Shown here in pieces: positions 22,741 through 32,387 of a DNA stretch of 33,120 nt. The notes under the pieces are model-generated. The model was not told the DNA's origin. It ran no database searches and was given only the letters and a program-made list of their open reading frames with translations. Positions within the stretch are counted from its first letter, which is position 1. Every line of letters begins with the position of its first letter. Location of the stretch: NCBI RefSeq assembly GCF_002885955.2, contig NZ_POQS01000004.1:761831-794950 (forward strand), given 5' to 3'. Source of the DNA: Achromobacter pulmonis. GTDB lineage: Bacteria > Pseudomonadota > Gammaproteobacteria > Burkholderiales > Burkholderiaceae_B. The position numbers were made by a program, and so were the translations under genes.

Positions 22741-24735
22741 ATGCAACGCGATATGCAACGCGACACTCCGGCATCCGATATCCCGCCCAGCGCAGACGCA
22801 TGGGAGGCCCGGCTGAAACGCGCGCTGGCCAGCGCCAACATCCCCACCCTGCTGATGGTGCTGGTGCACCTGACCGGCGACACCGGCTGGCTGTCCGAAC
22901 GCTTCCAGTGTTCGCGCATCAAGGGGCTGGAAGACAACGATCCCGGCGGCCTGCCCGACGCGGTACAGGACGAGATACGCGCGGCGGCCCATGCGGCCAT
23001 CGTGCGCGCCCGGCAAGGCCTGGCGCCCGGACTGCCCGCCCCCACGCACGCGCAGCTGGTGGCCATGCTGCGCACCAGCGTGGGCGAAGAGATCCCCGAT
23101 TCGTACGGCCCGATGATCGCCGCCTGGCTGGGCCTGGACCCCGACTTCGCGCTCGAACAGCGCGACGCGTTCCCGGTGCCCGAGGGCTATCGGGTGCTGG
23201 TCATCGGCGCCGGCGTGGCCGGGCTGTGCGCCGCGATCCGCCTGCAAGGCGCCGGCATTCCCTATGTCGTGATCGAGAAGAACGCCGAGGTCGGCGGCAC
23301 CTGGTACGAGAACCGCTATCCGGGCGCGGGCGTCGACACGCCCAACCACATCTATTCGTACTCCTTCGCCAAGCACGACTGGTCGCGCTACTTCGCGCTG
23401 CAAGGCGAGATCCAGGGCTACTTCGAAGGCGTGGCCGACCAGTACGGCGTGCGCCGGAACATCCGCTTCAACACCAAGGTGGCGTCCGCCCGCTACGACG
23501 AGACCGACATGCGCTGGCGCGTGCGCACCGTGGACGGGGACGGCCGCGAGCAGGACTATGTGGCCGACATCCTGATCAGCGCGGTGGGACTGCTGAACGT
23601 GCCCAAGCTGCCCGCCATCGCCGGGCTGGACAGCTTCGCCGGCCCTTGCTTTCATACCGCGCACTGGCCGGCGGACATCGATCTGCGCGGCAAGAAGGTG
23701 GGCATCATCGGCAATGGCGCAAGTTCGATGCAGGTCGTTCCCGCCATCGCCGACCAGGTCGAATCGCTGACCATTTTCCAACGTTCCAAGCAATGGGCCG
23801 CGCCCTTCGAAAAATTCCAGAAACCGGTGCCGCAGGACGTGCGCTTCCTGTTGCGCGAAGTGCCTTACTACCAGGAGTGGTATCGGCAGCGGCTGGCCTG
23901 GATCTTCAACGACAGGGTCCACGCCACCTTGCAGATCGATCCGGACTGGCCGCATCCCGAGCGCTCCATCAACAAGATCAACGACCGGCACCGCGAGCAT
24001 TTCACCGACTACATCAAGGCCGAACTCGGCGCGCGCCAGGACCTGCTGCCCGACGTGCTGCCCGACTACCCGCCGTTCGGCAAGCGCATGCTGATGGACA
24101 ACGGCTGGTTCCGCACCGTGGCGCGCGATCACGTCAGGCTGGTCACGGGCGGCATCGAGCGCATCACGCCCAGGGCGGTGGTCAGCGACGACGGCACGGC
24201 CCATGAGCTGGACGTGCTGGTGGTGGCCACGGGCTTCGACGCGATCAACCTGCTGTCCTCGTTCAAGCTGTACGGCCGCGGCGGCCGCTCCATCCGCGAG
24301 GCCTGGGACGAAAAAGGCGCGGAGGCCTTCATGGGCGTGGCCGCGCCGGGCTTTCCCAACCTCTTCATCCTGGCCGGGCCGAATACGGCGCTGGGCCATG
24401 GCGGCAGCGTGGTCGCGCTGCTGGAAACCCAGGTCCGCTACGTCATGGGCCTGCTGCAGCAAGGCATGGCGAGCGCCGGCGGCCGCTTCGAGCTGGAGGT
24501 CCGCAAGGACCGCCACGACGCCTACAACGCGCGCGTGCAGGCCGCCCATGACCGCATGATCTGGACCCACAAGGGCATGAGCAACTGGTACAGGAACGCG
24601 CACGGCAAGGTGGTGGCGCCCACGCCGTTTCGCAACGACGACTACTGGCACATGCTGCGCAAGACCGACATGGGCGACTACCACTACCGCAGCGCGTCGG
24701 CGCAGCCCCGGCGCGCCCGCGAGGAGGCGGCCTGA
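22741..24735 (+). CDS. Baeyer-Villiger monooxygenase (4-hydroxyacetophenone monooxygenase type)
   Basis: A 664-residue class B flavoprotein that would insert oxygen next to a ketone carbonyl to give an ester, using NADPH and FAD. Residues 1-145 form an N-terminal helical extension characteristic of the HAPMO branch. Then come the FAD loop GAGVAG (156-161), GGTWYENRYPGAGVD (185-199), the diagnostic Baeyer-Villiger signature FAGPCFHTAHWP (299-310), the NADPH loop GNGASS (324-329) and a late ATGFD. All key residues are intact. It follows the Bug gene after a 128-base gap with no obvious terminator. The next gene starts directly at its stop codon. The real ketone is unknown: aryl ketones are typical of the branch, but alicyclic or steroid substrates are possible. 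Confidence 0.92.
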   Translation: MQRDMQRDTPASDIPPSADAWEARLKRALASANIPTLLMVLVHLTGDTGWLSERFQCSRIKGLEDNDPGGLPDAVQDEIRAAAHAAIVRARQGLAPGLPAPTHAQLVAMLRTSVGEEIPDSYGPMIAAWLGLDPDFALEQRDAFPVPEGYRVLVIGAGVAGLCAAIRLQGAGIPYVVIEKNAEVGGTWYENRYPGAGVDTPNHIYSYSFAKHDWSRYFALQGEIQGYFEGVADQYGVRRNIRFNTKVASARYDETDMRWRVRTVDGDGREQDYVADILISAVGLLNVPKLPAIAGLDSFAGPCFHTAHWPADIDLRGKKVGIIGNGASSMQVVPAIADQVESLTIFQRSKQWAAPFEKFQKPVPQDVRFLLREVPYYQEWYRQRLAWIFNDRVHATLQIDPDWPHPERSINKINDRHREHFTDYIKAELGARQDLLPDVLPDYPPFGKRMLMDNGWFRTVARDHVRLVTGGIERITPRAVVSDDGTAHELDVLVVATGFDAINLLSSFKLYGRGGRSIREAWDEKGAEAFMGVAAPGFPNLFILAGPNTALGHGGSVVALLETQVRYVMGLLQQGMASAGGRFELEVRKDRHDAYNARVQAAHDRMIWTHKGMSNWYRNAHGKVVAPTPFRNDDYWHMLRKTDMGDYHYRSASAQPRRAREEAA

Positions 24736-25617
24736 ATGGCGCGGCCCGCACATGGACGATGCCTGGTCCTGGGCTGCGGCGGCGTGACCGGGCTGGCATG
24801 GGAAATCGGCTTGCTGGCGGGGCTGGAGCGCCAGGGCGTGGACCTGGCCGCGGCCGACCTGTTCATCGGCTGCTCCGCGGGCTCCGTCGTCGGCGCCCAG
24901 CTGGCGCGCGGCGTGCCGCTGACGCAGTTGCTGGCGGCGCAACTGAACGGCGACGCGGCCGCCGCCGAACGCGCGCGGCCCTATTCGCAGGAAGCGGCGG
25001 ATGAAAAGAACCGCGCGCTGTACGAGAAAGTCGGCGGCGACCTGCGCCGGGCGCGCCAGCGCATCGGCGCCTACGCGCTGCGCAGCGCCACGCCGGCGCC
25101 GGCCGTGCGGCGCGCCATCATCGCCGCGCGCCTGGGCAGCGCCGGCTGGCCCGCCAAGCCCCTGCGCGTGGTGGCCGTCGACGCGCACACCGGCGAGGCG
25201 CGCGGCTTCGGCGCCGGCGATGGCGTGGACTTCATCGACGCCGTCGCCGCCAGCTGCACGGTGCCGGGAGCCTGGCCCGCCGTGGCCATCGGCGAGTCGG
25301 CCTACATGGACGGGGGCATCCGTTCCATGACCAACGCCGACATGGCGGCGGGGTTCCGGCAAGTGGCGGTGCTGGCGCCGCTGGGATACCGCGACGGCAA
25401 TCCGGTCAGCGGCCATCTGCGCCGCGAACTGCGCGAGCTGCAGGCCGGCGGCAGCGCGGCGCTGGCGCTGCTGCCCGACGAGGCGAGCGCGCAGGCCATC
25501 GGCGACAACGTGCTCGATCCCGCCCGCATCGTCGACGCCGCCGCGGCCGGCGTGCGCCAGGCCGCGGCCCTGGCCCGCGCCGTGCGGGCCGTCTGGAATC
25601 CGCCCTCAGACGGCTGA
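24736..25617 (+). CDS. patatin-like hydrolase (esterase/phospholipase)
   Basis: A 293-residue serine hydrolase of the patatin fold with a Ser-Asp dyad: the oxyanion loop GCGGVTG (13-19), nucleophile S47 in GCSAG (45-49) and D192 in YMDGGIRS. Its ATG follows the monooxygenase TGA directly, with a GAGGAGG ribosome site inside the upstream gene, so the two are translationally coupled. A tightly coupled hydrolase is what a Baeyer-Villiger pathway needs to open the ester product, so ester hydrolysis is the most likely role, ahead of phospholipase activity. No signal peptide is seen: cytoplasmic. Confidence 0.85.
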   Translation: MARPAHGRCLVLGCGGVTGLAWEIGLLAGLERQGVDLAAADLFIGCSAGSVVGAQLARGVPLTQLLAAQLNGDAAAAERARPYSQEAADEKNRALYEKVGGDLRRARQRIGAYALRSATPAPAVRRAIIAARLGSAGWPAKPLRVVAVDAHTGEARGFGAGDGVDFIDAVAASCTVPGAWPAVAIGESAYMDGGIRSMTNADMAAGFRQVAVLAPLGYRDGNPVSGHLRRELRELQAGGSAALALLPDEASAQAIGDNVLDPARIVDAAAAGVRQAAALARAVRAVWNPPSDG

Positions 25618-25650
25618 GCGGCGCAAAAGCGGTCTGCCCATCCCTGCGAA

Positions 25651-25687
25651 TGTGGCATGAACAGACCTGCCACACCGATCCTAGACT
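25651..25687 (+). promoter_or_regulatory. dyad operator and promoter candidate before benE
   Basis: TGTGGCA (25651-25657) and TGCCACA (25668-25674) form a perfect 7-bp inverted repeat with 10 bases between, about 75 bases before the transporter start. A weak -35 TGAACA (25658-25663) lies inside the spacer and TAGACT (25682-25687) could be the -10, 18 bases on. A protein on the dyad would block or guide polymerase. The spacing does not fit a sigma-54 promoter even though TGGCATG occurs. Confidence 0.45.
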
Positions 25688-25745
25688 TCGGGTTCGCGCC
25701 CGGCTGGCCGTCCAGCCGGGTTTCCAGACGAACGCGGAGTGCTAC

Positions 25746-26954
25746 ATGAACGCATCGCCGGCGCGCCTTCGAGCCGCCGATCTCTTTTCCCCCACCGTCG
25801 CGGCGCTGATCTCGGTGCTGGTCAACTACGGCGGCACTTTCGTGCTGGTGTTCCAGGCCGCCGAACTGGCCCGGCTCACGCCGGCCCAGACCGCGTCCTG
25901 GGTGTGGGCCGTGTCGGTCGGCGTGGGCGTCACCGGCGCGCTCCTGAGCTGGCGCTACAAGGCGCCCATCATCACCGCGTGGTCCACGCCCGGCGTGGCG
26001 TTCCTGGCCACCGTGATGCCGTTCACGCCCTACGGCGAAGTCATCGGCGCGTATGTGATCTCGGCGCTGGGCTTCATCGCGCTGGGCCTGTCCGGCGCGT
26101 TCGACCGGCTGGTCCGCATGATTCCGGGCGGCATCGCCGCCGGGCTGCTGGCCGGCATACTGCTGCAGTTCGGCGTCAACGCCTTCGGCGGCGCCAGCGC
26201 CGACCCGCTGCTGGTGATCGTGCTGGTGATTTCCTATGCGCTGCTCAAGCGCTTCACCTCGCGCTTCGCGGTGGTGGGCATACTGCTGATCGGCGTGGGC
26301 CTGCTGATCGCCCAGGGCCGCATCGATTTTTCGGCGATCCATCTCAGCCTGGCCGCGCCGGTCTTCGAAATGCCGCGGTTTTCGCTGCAGGCCCTGCTCG
26401 GCGTGGCGCTGCCCTTGTTCATCATCACGCTGACCGGGCAATACATGCCGGGCATGCTGGTGCTGCGCCACGACGGCTACCAGACCAGCGCCAATCCCAT
26501 CGTGACGGTGACCGGCCTGGGCTCGCTGCTGATGGCGCCGTTCGGCGCGCACGCCTTCAACGTGGCGGCCATTACCGCCGCGATCTGCACCGGCCGCGAC
26601 GCGCATCCCGATCCGGCCAAGCGCTACGTGGCCGGCCTGGCCTGCGGGCTGTTCTACATCCTGGTCGGCACCTTCGGCGTCACCCTGGCCACGCTGTTCA
26701 TGGTGCTGCCCAAGGCCTTCATCACGACGCTGGCCGGCCTGGCGCTGCTGGGCGCGATCGGCGGCAGCCTGGCCAACGCCATGGCCGACGCCCGCACCCG
26801 CGAAACCGCGCTCATCACCTTTCTGGCCACCGCCGCCAACGTCACGCTGCTGGGCGTGGGCGGCGCGTTCTGGGGCCTGGTGGCCGGCCTGACCGCCCAC
26901 CTGCTGATCCACGGCGGCCAGCCCCGGCTGGCCGGCAGCCCCGCCAAACCCTGA
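25746..26954 (+). CDS. benE: BenE-family benzoate/H+ symporter-like transporter
   Basis: A 402-residue inner-membrane protein with 11-12 hydrophobic segments. The BenE family is recognisable from the start ([20 protein letters not shown]), [12 protein letters not shown] in segment 3, the re-entrant [20 protein letters not shown] and the [20 protein letters not shown] segment. Family members import benzoate or related aromatic acids; here the cargo is not certain, because no benzoate pathway is nearby. GGAG lies 6 bases before the ATG. It is followed after 22 bases by a serine hydroxymethyltransferase gene, so the two are probably co-transcribed, an odd pair for aromatic catabolism. Confidence 0.9.
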   Translation: MNASPARLRAADLFSPTVAALISVLVNYGGTFVLVFQAAELARLTPAQTASWVWAVSVGVGVTGALLSWRYKAPIITAWSTPGVAFLATVMPFTPYGEVIGAYVISALGFIALGLSGAFDRLVRMIPGGIAAGLLAGILLQFGVNAFGGASADPLLVIVLVISYALLKRFTSRFAVVGILLIGVGLLIAQGRIDFSAIHLSLAAPVFEMPRFSLQALLGVALPLFIITLTGQYMPGMLVLRHDGYQTSANPIVTVTGLGSLLMAPFGAHAFNVAAITAAICTGRDAHPDPAKRYVAGLACGLFYILVGTFGVTLATLFMVLPKAFITTLAGLALLGAIGGSLANAMADARTRETALITFLATAANVTLLGVGGAFWGLVAGLTAHLLIHGGQPRLAGSPAKP

Positions 26955-26976
26955 AACCACCGACACGCGAACCGAC

Positions 26977-28275
26977 ATGACCGATCTTTCCATTTCCGAA
27001 GGGCTGGCGCCGGCCGGCGTCAGCGCCCTGCCCCTGCAACAGGCCGATCCCGAACTGTGGCGCGCCGTCGACGCCGAACGGCTGCGCCAGCGGCGCTCCA
27101 TCGAGCTGATCGCCTCCGAGAACTTCGTCAGCCGCGCGGTGCTGGAGATCCAGGGCTCGGTGCTGACCAACAAATACGCCGAGGGCTATCCGGGCCGCCG
27201 CTACTACGGCGGCTGCGTCAACGTGGACGTGGCCGAACGCCTGGCGATCGAGCGGGCGCAGCGCCTATTCGGCGCCCGCCACGCCAACGTTCAGCCACAT
27301 TCCGGCAGCCAGGCCAATCAGGCGGTCTATCTGGCGCTGCTCGCGCCCGGCGACAAGATTCTGGGCCTGGACCTCAAGGCCGGTGGACACCTGACGCACG
27401 GCGCCCAGGTCAATCTTTCCGGACGCTGGTTCCAGGCCGTGAGCTATGGCGTGGATCCGCACAGCCAGCGGGTGGACATGGACGAGGTCGCGCGCATCGC
27501 GCGCCGCGAACGGCCGCGGCTGATCGTCGCCGGCGGGTCGGCCTACGCGCGCACCTATGACTTCGCCCGGTTCCGCGCCATCGCCGACGAAGTGGGCGCG
27601 TTCTTCATGGCCGACATGGCGCATTTCGCCGGCCTGGTCGCCGGCGGCGTCTACCCCACGCCCGTGCCCCATGCGCACGTCACCACGACCACCACGCACA
27701 AGACGCTGCGCGGCCCGCGCGGCGGCATGATCCTGAGCAACGACGACGAGATCGCCAGAAAGATCGACTCGGCCGTCTTCCCCGGCCTGCAGGGCGGCCC
27801 GCTCATGCACGTTGTGGCGGCCAAGGCGGTGGCGTTGGGCGAGGCGCTGCAACCGTCGTTTCGCGCCTATGTGCGCGCCGTGGTCGAGAACGCGCAGGCG
27901 CTGTGCGCGCGGCTGTCGCAGGGCGGCCTTTCCATCGTGTCCGGCGGCACCGACTGCCACCTCGGCGTGGTGGACCTGCGTCCGTGGGGGCTGGCGGGCA
28001 ACGTCGCGGAACAGGCGCTGGAGCGGGTCGGCATCACGCTGAACAAGAACGCCGTCCCGCACGATACGGCCCGGCCGGCCGTGACCTCCGGCATACGCGT
28101 GGGCAGCGCGGCCTGCACCTCGCGCGGCATGGGGCCGGACGCGTTCCAGGAGATCGGCGACATGATGCTGGCCCTGTTGGGCGCGCTGCGCGCCGGCGCC
28201 GTGGACCGCCGCGGCGAAGACGCGATCCGCGAAGGCGTGGCCGCGCTGGTCGAGCGCTATCCGCTGCCCTATTGA
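26977..28275 (+). CDS. glyA: serine hydroxymethyltransferase paralogue
   Basis: A 432-residue pyridoxal-phosphate enzyme of the SHMT family (serine and tetrahydrofolate to glycine and methylene-tetrahydrofolate, or related retro-aldol on beta-hydroxy amino acids). Conserved parts: [54 protein letters not shown], the PLP lysine K242 in [14 protein letters not shown], and VTSGIRVGS. Compared with housekeeping GlyA it has an N-terminal extension of about a dozen residues, CVNVD in place of CEYVD, and ACTSRGM in place of the usual ITRRG, suggesting a specialised paralogue. It sits behind a BenE-type transporter, so a dedicated amino-acid or one-carbon role is likely. The 3' end overlaps the convergent MocR gene by 7 bases. 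Confidence 0.9.
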   Translation: MTDLSISEGLAPAGVSALPLQQADPELWRAVDAERLRQRRSIELIASENFVSRAVLEIQGSVLTNKYAEGYPGRRYYGGCVNVDVAERLAIERAQRLFGARHANVQPHSGSQANQAVYLALLAPGDKILGLDLKAGGHLTHGAQVNLSGRWFQAVSYGVDPHSQRVDMDEVARIARRERPRLIVAGGSAYARTYDFARFRAIADEVGAFFMADMAHFAGLVAGGVYPTPVPHAHVTTTTTHKTLRGPRGGMILSNDDEIARKIDSAVFPGLQGGPLMHVVAAKAVALGEALQPSFRAYVRAVVENAQALCARLSQGGLSIVSGGTDCHLGVVDLRPWGLAGNVAEQALERVGITLNKNAVPHDTARPAVTSGIRVGSAACTSRGMGPDAFQEIGDMMLALLGALRAGAVDRRGEDAIREGVAALVERYPLPY

Positions 28276-29795
28276 GGCCGCGGCTGGCGCGCGCGCCGGG
28301 GCCGGCTGCCCAGCGCGTTGGCCAGGCGCAGCATCGCGGCCTCGATCTCGTAGGTGGTCAGCGAGGCGTAGCCCAGCAGCCAGCCCTGCCTGCGTTCGGG
28401 TCCGGCGTACAGCCGGCTCAACCCGGGCAGCCGCAGGCCGACGGCGGCGGCCTGGCGGATGGTTTCCTCTTCGGACCAGCCGCGCGCGAGCAGACAGGGC
28501 AGCTGCAGCCCGCCCGCCGGACGCGCGGGCGTGGCGATGCCGTCCAGGTGCCGGCCGATGGCGTCGAGCAAGGCCTGGCGGCGTCCGGCATAGAGCTTGC
28601 GCATCGCGCGCACGTGCGAGTTGTAGTGCCCGTCTTCCATGAAGCGCGCCAGCGTCAGCTGCAGGATCTGCGGCGTATGGCCGTCCATGATGCTGCGCGC
28701 GTGGGTGAAGGCGTCCACCAGTTCCGGCGGCAGCGCCATGTATCCCAGCCTCAGCCCGGGATACAGCGTCTTGGCGAAGGTGCCCAGATAGAGCGTGCGC
28801 TGATGGCGGTCCAGGCCCTGCACGCAGGCGGTCGGCGGGCCGTCGTAGTGGAATTCGCTGTCGTAGTCGTCCTCGATGATCCACTTGCCGCCGGCCGCCG
28901 CCCAGTCGATCAGTTCCAGCCTGCGCGCCAACGACAGCGTGGCGCCCGTGGGGTACTGGTGCGACGGGGTCACGTATACGCAGCTCGCGCCGCTGCGGTC
29001 GGCGCACAGGAGGTCCGTGCGGATGCCGTGCGCGTCCACGGCTATGGGCGCGATCCAGGCCTGCGCCGCCTCGAACGCCTTTCTGGCGCCGAAGTAGCCG
29101 GGGTTCTCCATCAGGATGGGCTTGCCGGCGTCGGCCAGCAGCTGCGCGCACAGGTACAGGGCCTGCCGCGTGCTGCTGAGCACCAGGATCTGCCCGGCGG
29201 AGACCTTGGCCCCGCGCTCCAGGTTCAGGTAGGCGGCGATGGCCTTGCGCAGCGGCTCGGCGCCCTGCGGGTCGCCATGCAGCAGCATGCTGGCGCGGTA
29301 ATCCCTGGACGCCTGCCGCTGCAGGCGCTCCCAGATTTCGAGCGGGAAATTGCGGGTTTCGGGCAGGCCGGTGGCGAAGGCCTTGATCGATTGCTGGTCG
29401 GCCACGCCGCCGCTGTCCAGTATCGCGCGGCCGCGCCGGCTCAAGCCCGCGCCGGGCTCGGCCGCTCGGCCCGCGGCGTCCGGCCTGGCGCGCCGGGGCG
29501 CCGCCCCGCGCAGCGGGATCGCCACCGAGTCCGACACATAGCTGCCCGATCCCTCGCGCCGCACGATGTAGCCGTCGCGATGCAATTGCACGTAGGCGTT
29601 TTCGACGGTGTCGCGGGACACGCCCAGCGACCTGGCCAGCACGCGGGTCGCCGGCAGCTTCACGCCCGGCGCCAGCGCGGTGTCCAGGATCAGCGCGCGC
29701 AGCGCGCGCTGGATGCGCTGGTTCAAGTCCAGGCGCAGCAGGTCCGCGTCGTTCAGGCGTATTTTCAGCGTGTCGAGTTCGAACGTCTTGGCCAT
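28269..29795 (-). CDS. MocR/PdxR-type GntR regulator with aminotransferase domain
   Basis: A 508-residue chimeric regulator. Residues 23-90 are a GntR winged helix ([40 protein letters not shown]), joined by a linker to a class I aminotransferase fold (about 140-500) with the PLP lysine in [17 protein letters not shown], the aspartate of [10 protein letters not shown] and [11 protein letters not shown]. Such proteins sense PLP or PLP-amino-acid adducts. It lies last in a minus-strand group after YggS-type and glutamine amidotransferase genes and is convergent with the SHMT gene, another PLP enzyme. It may control the group, the benE-glyA pair, or vitamin B6 genes elsewhere. Confidence 0.92.
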   Translation of the reverse strand: MAKTFELDTLKIRLNDADLLRLDLNQRIQRALRALILDTALAPGVKLPATRVLARSLGVSRDTVENAYVQLHRDGYIVRREGSGSYVSDSVAIPLRGAAPRRARPDAAGRAAEPGAGLSRRGRAILDSGGVADQQSIKAFATGLPETRNFPLEIWERLQRQASRDYRASMLLHGDPQGAEPLRKAIAAYLNLERGAKVSAGQILVLSSTRQALYLCAQLLADAGKPILMENPGYFGARKAFEAAQAWIAPIAVDAHGIRTDLLCADRSGASCVYVTPSHQYPTGATLSLARRLELIDWAAAGGKWIIEDDYDSEFHYDGPPTACVQGLDRHQRTLYLGTFAKTLYPGLRLGYMALPPELVDAFTHARSIMDGHTPQILQLTLARFMEDGHYNSHVRAMRKLYAGRRQALLDAIGRHLDGIATPARPAGGLQLPCLLARGWSEEETIRQAAAVGLRLPGLSRLYAGPERRQGWLLGYASLTTYEIEAAMLRLANALGSRPRRARQPRPQ

Positions 29796-29861
29796 GCGGT
29801 CTGCTCGGGGCTATGGAACCGGGCCGGCCATTCTATCCGTGGCGCCCGCAAGGCGGGTGCT

Positions 29862-30557
29862 TCAGAATCCGTCCAGCCACAAGCCGAACGCCAGGCCGGC
29901 GCAATGCGCCAGCGCCGCGCCGTGCGTGGCGGCGTCGGCCCGGATGGCCGCCGGATCGACGCCGCGCAGGCTCAGTTCGCAGGCATGGCCGATCAGCCAT
30001 TGCTCGATGCGGCCGGCGTCGGCTTCGAGATGGAATTGCAGGCCGAGTATGTGCGGCCCGAGCGCGAAAGCCTGATTGGGAAACCCCGGCGTCTCGGCGA
30101 GCCGGCGGGCGCCGGACGGAATGGCGAACTGGTCGCCGTGCCAGTGCAGCACCGGCACGGACTGGATCTCGCGCAGCGGCGTATCCAGGCCGTCGGCGGT
30201 GAGCGTCAGCGGCGCATAGCCGATTTCCGCGCGGCCGGTTGGCGCGACCTCGGCGCCCAGCGCCGCCGCCATGAGCTGCGCGCCCAGGCAGATGCCCAGG
30301 GTCGGCCTGTCCTGCCGCAGGCGCTGGCCGATGGCGCGCAATTCGTCCTGCAGGAAGGGATAGCGGCCGGTCTCGTAGACGCCGATGGGACCGCCCAGGA
30401 TCACGGCCAGGTCGGCCGCGGCCAGCGCGTCGGGGTCTATCGCGTCCACGCCCGCCTCCAGGTATTGCACCGCATAGCCGCGGTCTTGCAGGAGCGGGGC
30501 GAGGATGCCCAGGTCTTCGAACGGAACGTGGCGGACGACCAGCGCGTTGCGGTTCAT
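29862..30557 (-). CDS. class I glutamine amidotransferase-like protein
   Basis: A 231-residue protein of the GMP-synthase-like amidotransferase family with an intact triad: C90 in GICLGAQL, H176 and E178 in LGLQFHLEAD. The oxyanion strand is ILGGPIGVYE. It has no synthetase domain, so it is a free-standing amidotransferase or gamma-glutamyl hydrolase of the type that cleaves glutamylated amines or supplies ammonia. It is not PdxT, the B6 amidotransferase, which is shorter and has a different pattern. GGAG lies 8 bases upstream of the ATG. Twenty-four bases separate it from the YggS-type gene ahead, indicating one operon. Confidence 0.88.
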   Translation of the reverse strand: MNRNALVVRHVPFEDLGILAPLLQDRGYAVQYLEAGVDAIDPDALAAADLAVILGGPIGVYETGRYPFLQDELRAIGQRLRQDRPTLGICLGAQLMAAALGAEVAPTGRAEIGYAPLTLTADGLDTPLREIQSVPVLHWHGDQFAIPSGARRLAETPGFPNQAFALGPHILGLQFHLEADAGRIEQWLIGHACELSLRGVDPAAIRADAATHGAALAHCAGLAFGLWLDGF

Positions 30558-30581
30558 GGCGGCTCTCCGAAAAGACGGCGC

Positions 30582-31409
30582 TCAGGCCGCGGCGTCCGGG
30601 CCGGATTCGGCCGGCCAGTAGTAGGAATCGGGCGTGTTGCGGGCGCCGAAGATGGCTTGCCCGACGCGGACCACGGTGGCTCCTTCCTCGATGGCGATTT
30701 CGTAGTCGCCCGACATGCCCATGGACAGCTCGTCCAGGCCCACGCCCTGCGGGCATTCCTGGCGCAGCCGGTCGCGCAGCGTGCGCAGCAGCACGAAGCA
30801 TTGCCGCACCCGCGCCGCCTCGGCCGAGAACAGCGCCAGCGTCATCAGCCCGCGCACGCGCAGCGACGGAAACGACGGCATCTGGCGCAGAAAGGCCGCC
30901 GTCTCGTCGGGCTGCAGGCCGTATTTGCTGGCTTCGCCCGAGGTGTTGACCTGGACGAACACGTCCAGCGAGCGGCCTTCGCCCTGCAGCCGACGGTCCA
31001 GCGCCTCGGCCACCCTGAGGCTGTCGAGCGCCTGGAATTCCGCGGCGTAGCGCGCCACCAGCTTGGCCTTGTTGGTTTGCAAATGGCCGATGACAGACCA
31101 TTTCAGGTCGGTCAGATCGGCCATGGCTTCCCACTTGCGCGAGACTTCCTGCAGCTTGTTTTCGCCGAGACATCGACAACCTGCGGCATAGGCCAGCCGG
31201 ATGCGGGCCTCGTCCACGGTCTTGCTTACGGGCAGCAGGCGCACGCCGGCGGGATCGCGCCCGGCGCGTTCGCATGAGGCGTCGATGCGCGCATGCACCG
31301 CCGCCAGGTTGCGGCGGAAATCCTCGACCGTTTCGGCTTGCGGCCAGCGGCCGTGCTGGTCGTGCTGCGTCTGGGTATCGCTGCCCAGATCCTGGGTATC
31401 CTGGTTCAT
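30582..31409 (-). CDS. YggS/PROSC-type pyridoxal-phosphate homeostasis protein
   Basis: A 275-residue PLP-binding protein with the alanine-racemase-like barrel but no racemase activity known for the family. The PLP lysine is in LLPVSKTV; other family markers are CLGENKLQEV, WSVIGHLQTNKAK, VFVQVNTSGEASKYG, GLMTLALFS and LSMGMSGDYEIAIEEGATVV. It is 40 residues longer at the N-terminus than E. coli YggS. The ATG at 31409 is used because GAGG lies 5 bases upstream; an in-frame ATG at 31475 would add 22 residues. It appears to be a second, accessory copy in an operon with the amidotransferase and the PLP-sensing MocR regulator, a coherent vitamin-B6 theme. Confidence 0.9.
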   Translation of the reverse strand: MNQDTQDLGSDTQTQHDQHGRWPQAETVEDFRRNLAAVHARIDASCERAGRDPAGVRLLPVSKTVDEARIRLAYAAGCRCLGENKLQEVSRKWEAMADLTDLKWSVIGHLQTNKAKLVARYAAEFQALDSLRVAEALDRRLQGEGRSLDVFVQVNTSGEASKYGLQPDETAAFLRQMPSFPSLRVRGLMTLALFSAEAARVRQCFVLLRTLRDRLRQECPQGVGLDELSMGMSGDYEIAIEEGATVVRVGQAIFGARNTPDSYYWPAESGPDAAA

Positions 31410-31495
31410 GACTGCCTCGTGCAGGGATGTGGCGCGCGGCGCGCGCGGAACTGCGCGCGCCAGGAAATATGTCATAGGTCAAATACTAGCATGGC

Positions 31496-32383
31496 CTAAC
31501 TGCTTCGGCGCACGCCCCGCGCAGGGGCCGCCAGCCACTCGCGCGGGGACGCGCCCATGCGCTGCCGGAACGCCTTGGACAGCGACGAGGCGCTGGCGTA
31601 GCCCAGCTCGGCCGCGACCTGCTTCACCGGCCTGCCGCCTCGCATCATCGAAGCCGCGAGGCTCAGGCGCCAGTCGGCCAGATAGGCGGCCGGCGTGGCG
31701 CCGGTGGCCGCCTTGAAGGCCGCCGCGAAGGCGCTGCGCGACATGCCCGCGATCTCCGCCATCTTCGCCAGCGGCCATTCGTCGCAGGGAGAACGATGCA
31801 CCGCCACCAGCGCCCGGGCCAGGCGCGGATCGGCCAGGCCCATCATCAGCCCGCTGTTCACGCCGGCCCGGGCCGGATGGTCCAGTATCCACCTGAGCAG
31901 CTGGATCAGCACCACCTCGAACAGGCGGTCGGCCAGCAGCCGCGAACCGCAGCGGACGTGGTCGGCTTCGGCGAACAACAGGTCCAGCGCCGGACGCAGG
32001 CCCTCGACCTCGTCCAGCGGCACCCGGATCAGCGGCGGCAGCGACTGCACCAGCGGATGGCGTTCGCCGCCGTCGAAATCGAGCGCGGCGCAGGTGAAGT
32101 CCGACCCATCCACCGGCGGGTTCACGAACTCGTGGCGCAGCGCGCGCGGATAGAACAGCAGCGTGGGTTCGTCCAGCCGCAGCCGCGGCGCGAGGCCGCC
32201 GCCGGGCCGGTGCCGCAGCTCCATCTCGCCGCGGCGCAGGACGTGCAGGAATCCACGGCCCGGCACCGCCTCGAACGTCTGGGCGCCGCACAGCGCGCCG
32301 GTGTGGAACAGCGTGGCGCGCACGCGGAAACGGTCCAGCAGGGCCGAGAGCCGGTCTACCTGGGAAATGGCGGCATTACGCAT
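31496..32383 (-). CDS. AraC-family transcriptional regulator (cupin domain)
   Basis: A 295-residue regulator. The N-terminal half is an AraC_binding/cupin_6 sensor (TLFHTGALCGAQTFEAVPGR, FLHVLRRGEMELR). The C-terminal 100 residues hold the two helix-turn-helix units: WPLAKMAEIAGMSRSAFAAA and the conserved second-unit pattern VKQVAAELGYASASSLSKAF. The start at 32383 fits homologues (DRLSALLDRFRVRATLF); an upstream in-frame ATG at 32467 adds a Cys-rich piece that is probably untranslated. It is divergent from the AhpD-like gene and is its expected regulator. That target is truncated in this strain. Confidence 0.9.
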   Translation of the reverse strand: MRNAAISQVDRLSALLDRFRVRATLFHTGALCGAQTFEAVPGRGFLHVLRRGEMELRHRPGGGLAPRLRLDEPTLLFYPRALRHEFVNPPVDGSDFTCAALDFDGGERHPLVQSLPPLIRVPLDEVEGLRPALDLLFAEADHVRCGSRLLADRLFEVVLIQLLRWILDHPARAGVNSGLMMGLADPRLARALVAVHRSPCDEWPLAKMAEIAGMSRSAFAAAFKAATGATPAAYLADWRLSLAASMMRGGRPVKQVAAELGYASASSLSKAFRQRMGASPREWLAAPARGVRRSS

Positions 32384-32387
32384 GGTT

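Noticed and set aside
25651..25674. A second sigma-54 promoter before benE (TGTGGCATG...)
   Set aside because: GG is not followed by GC at the required 10-base distance; the sequence is better explained as an inverted repeat.
29838..29861. An intrinsic terminator between the amidotransferase and MocR genes
   Set aside because: A short GC hairpin exists but has a mismatch and no U-run on the minus strand; the three genes are more likely one operon.
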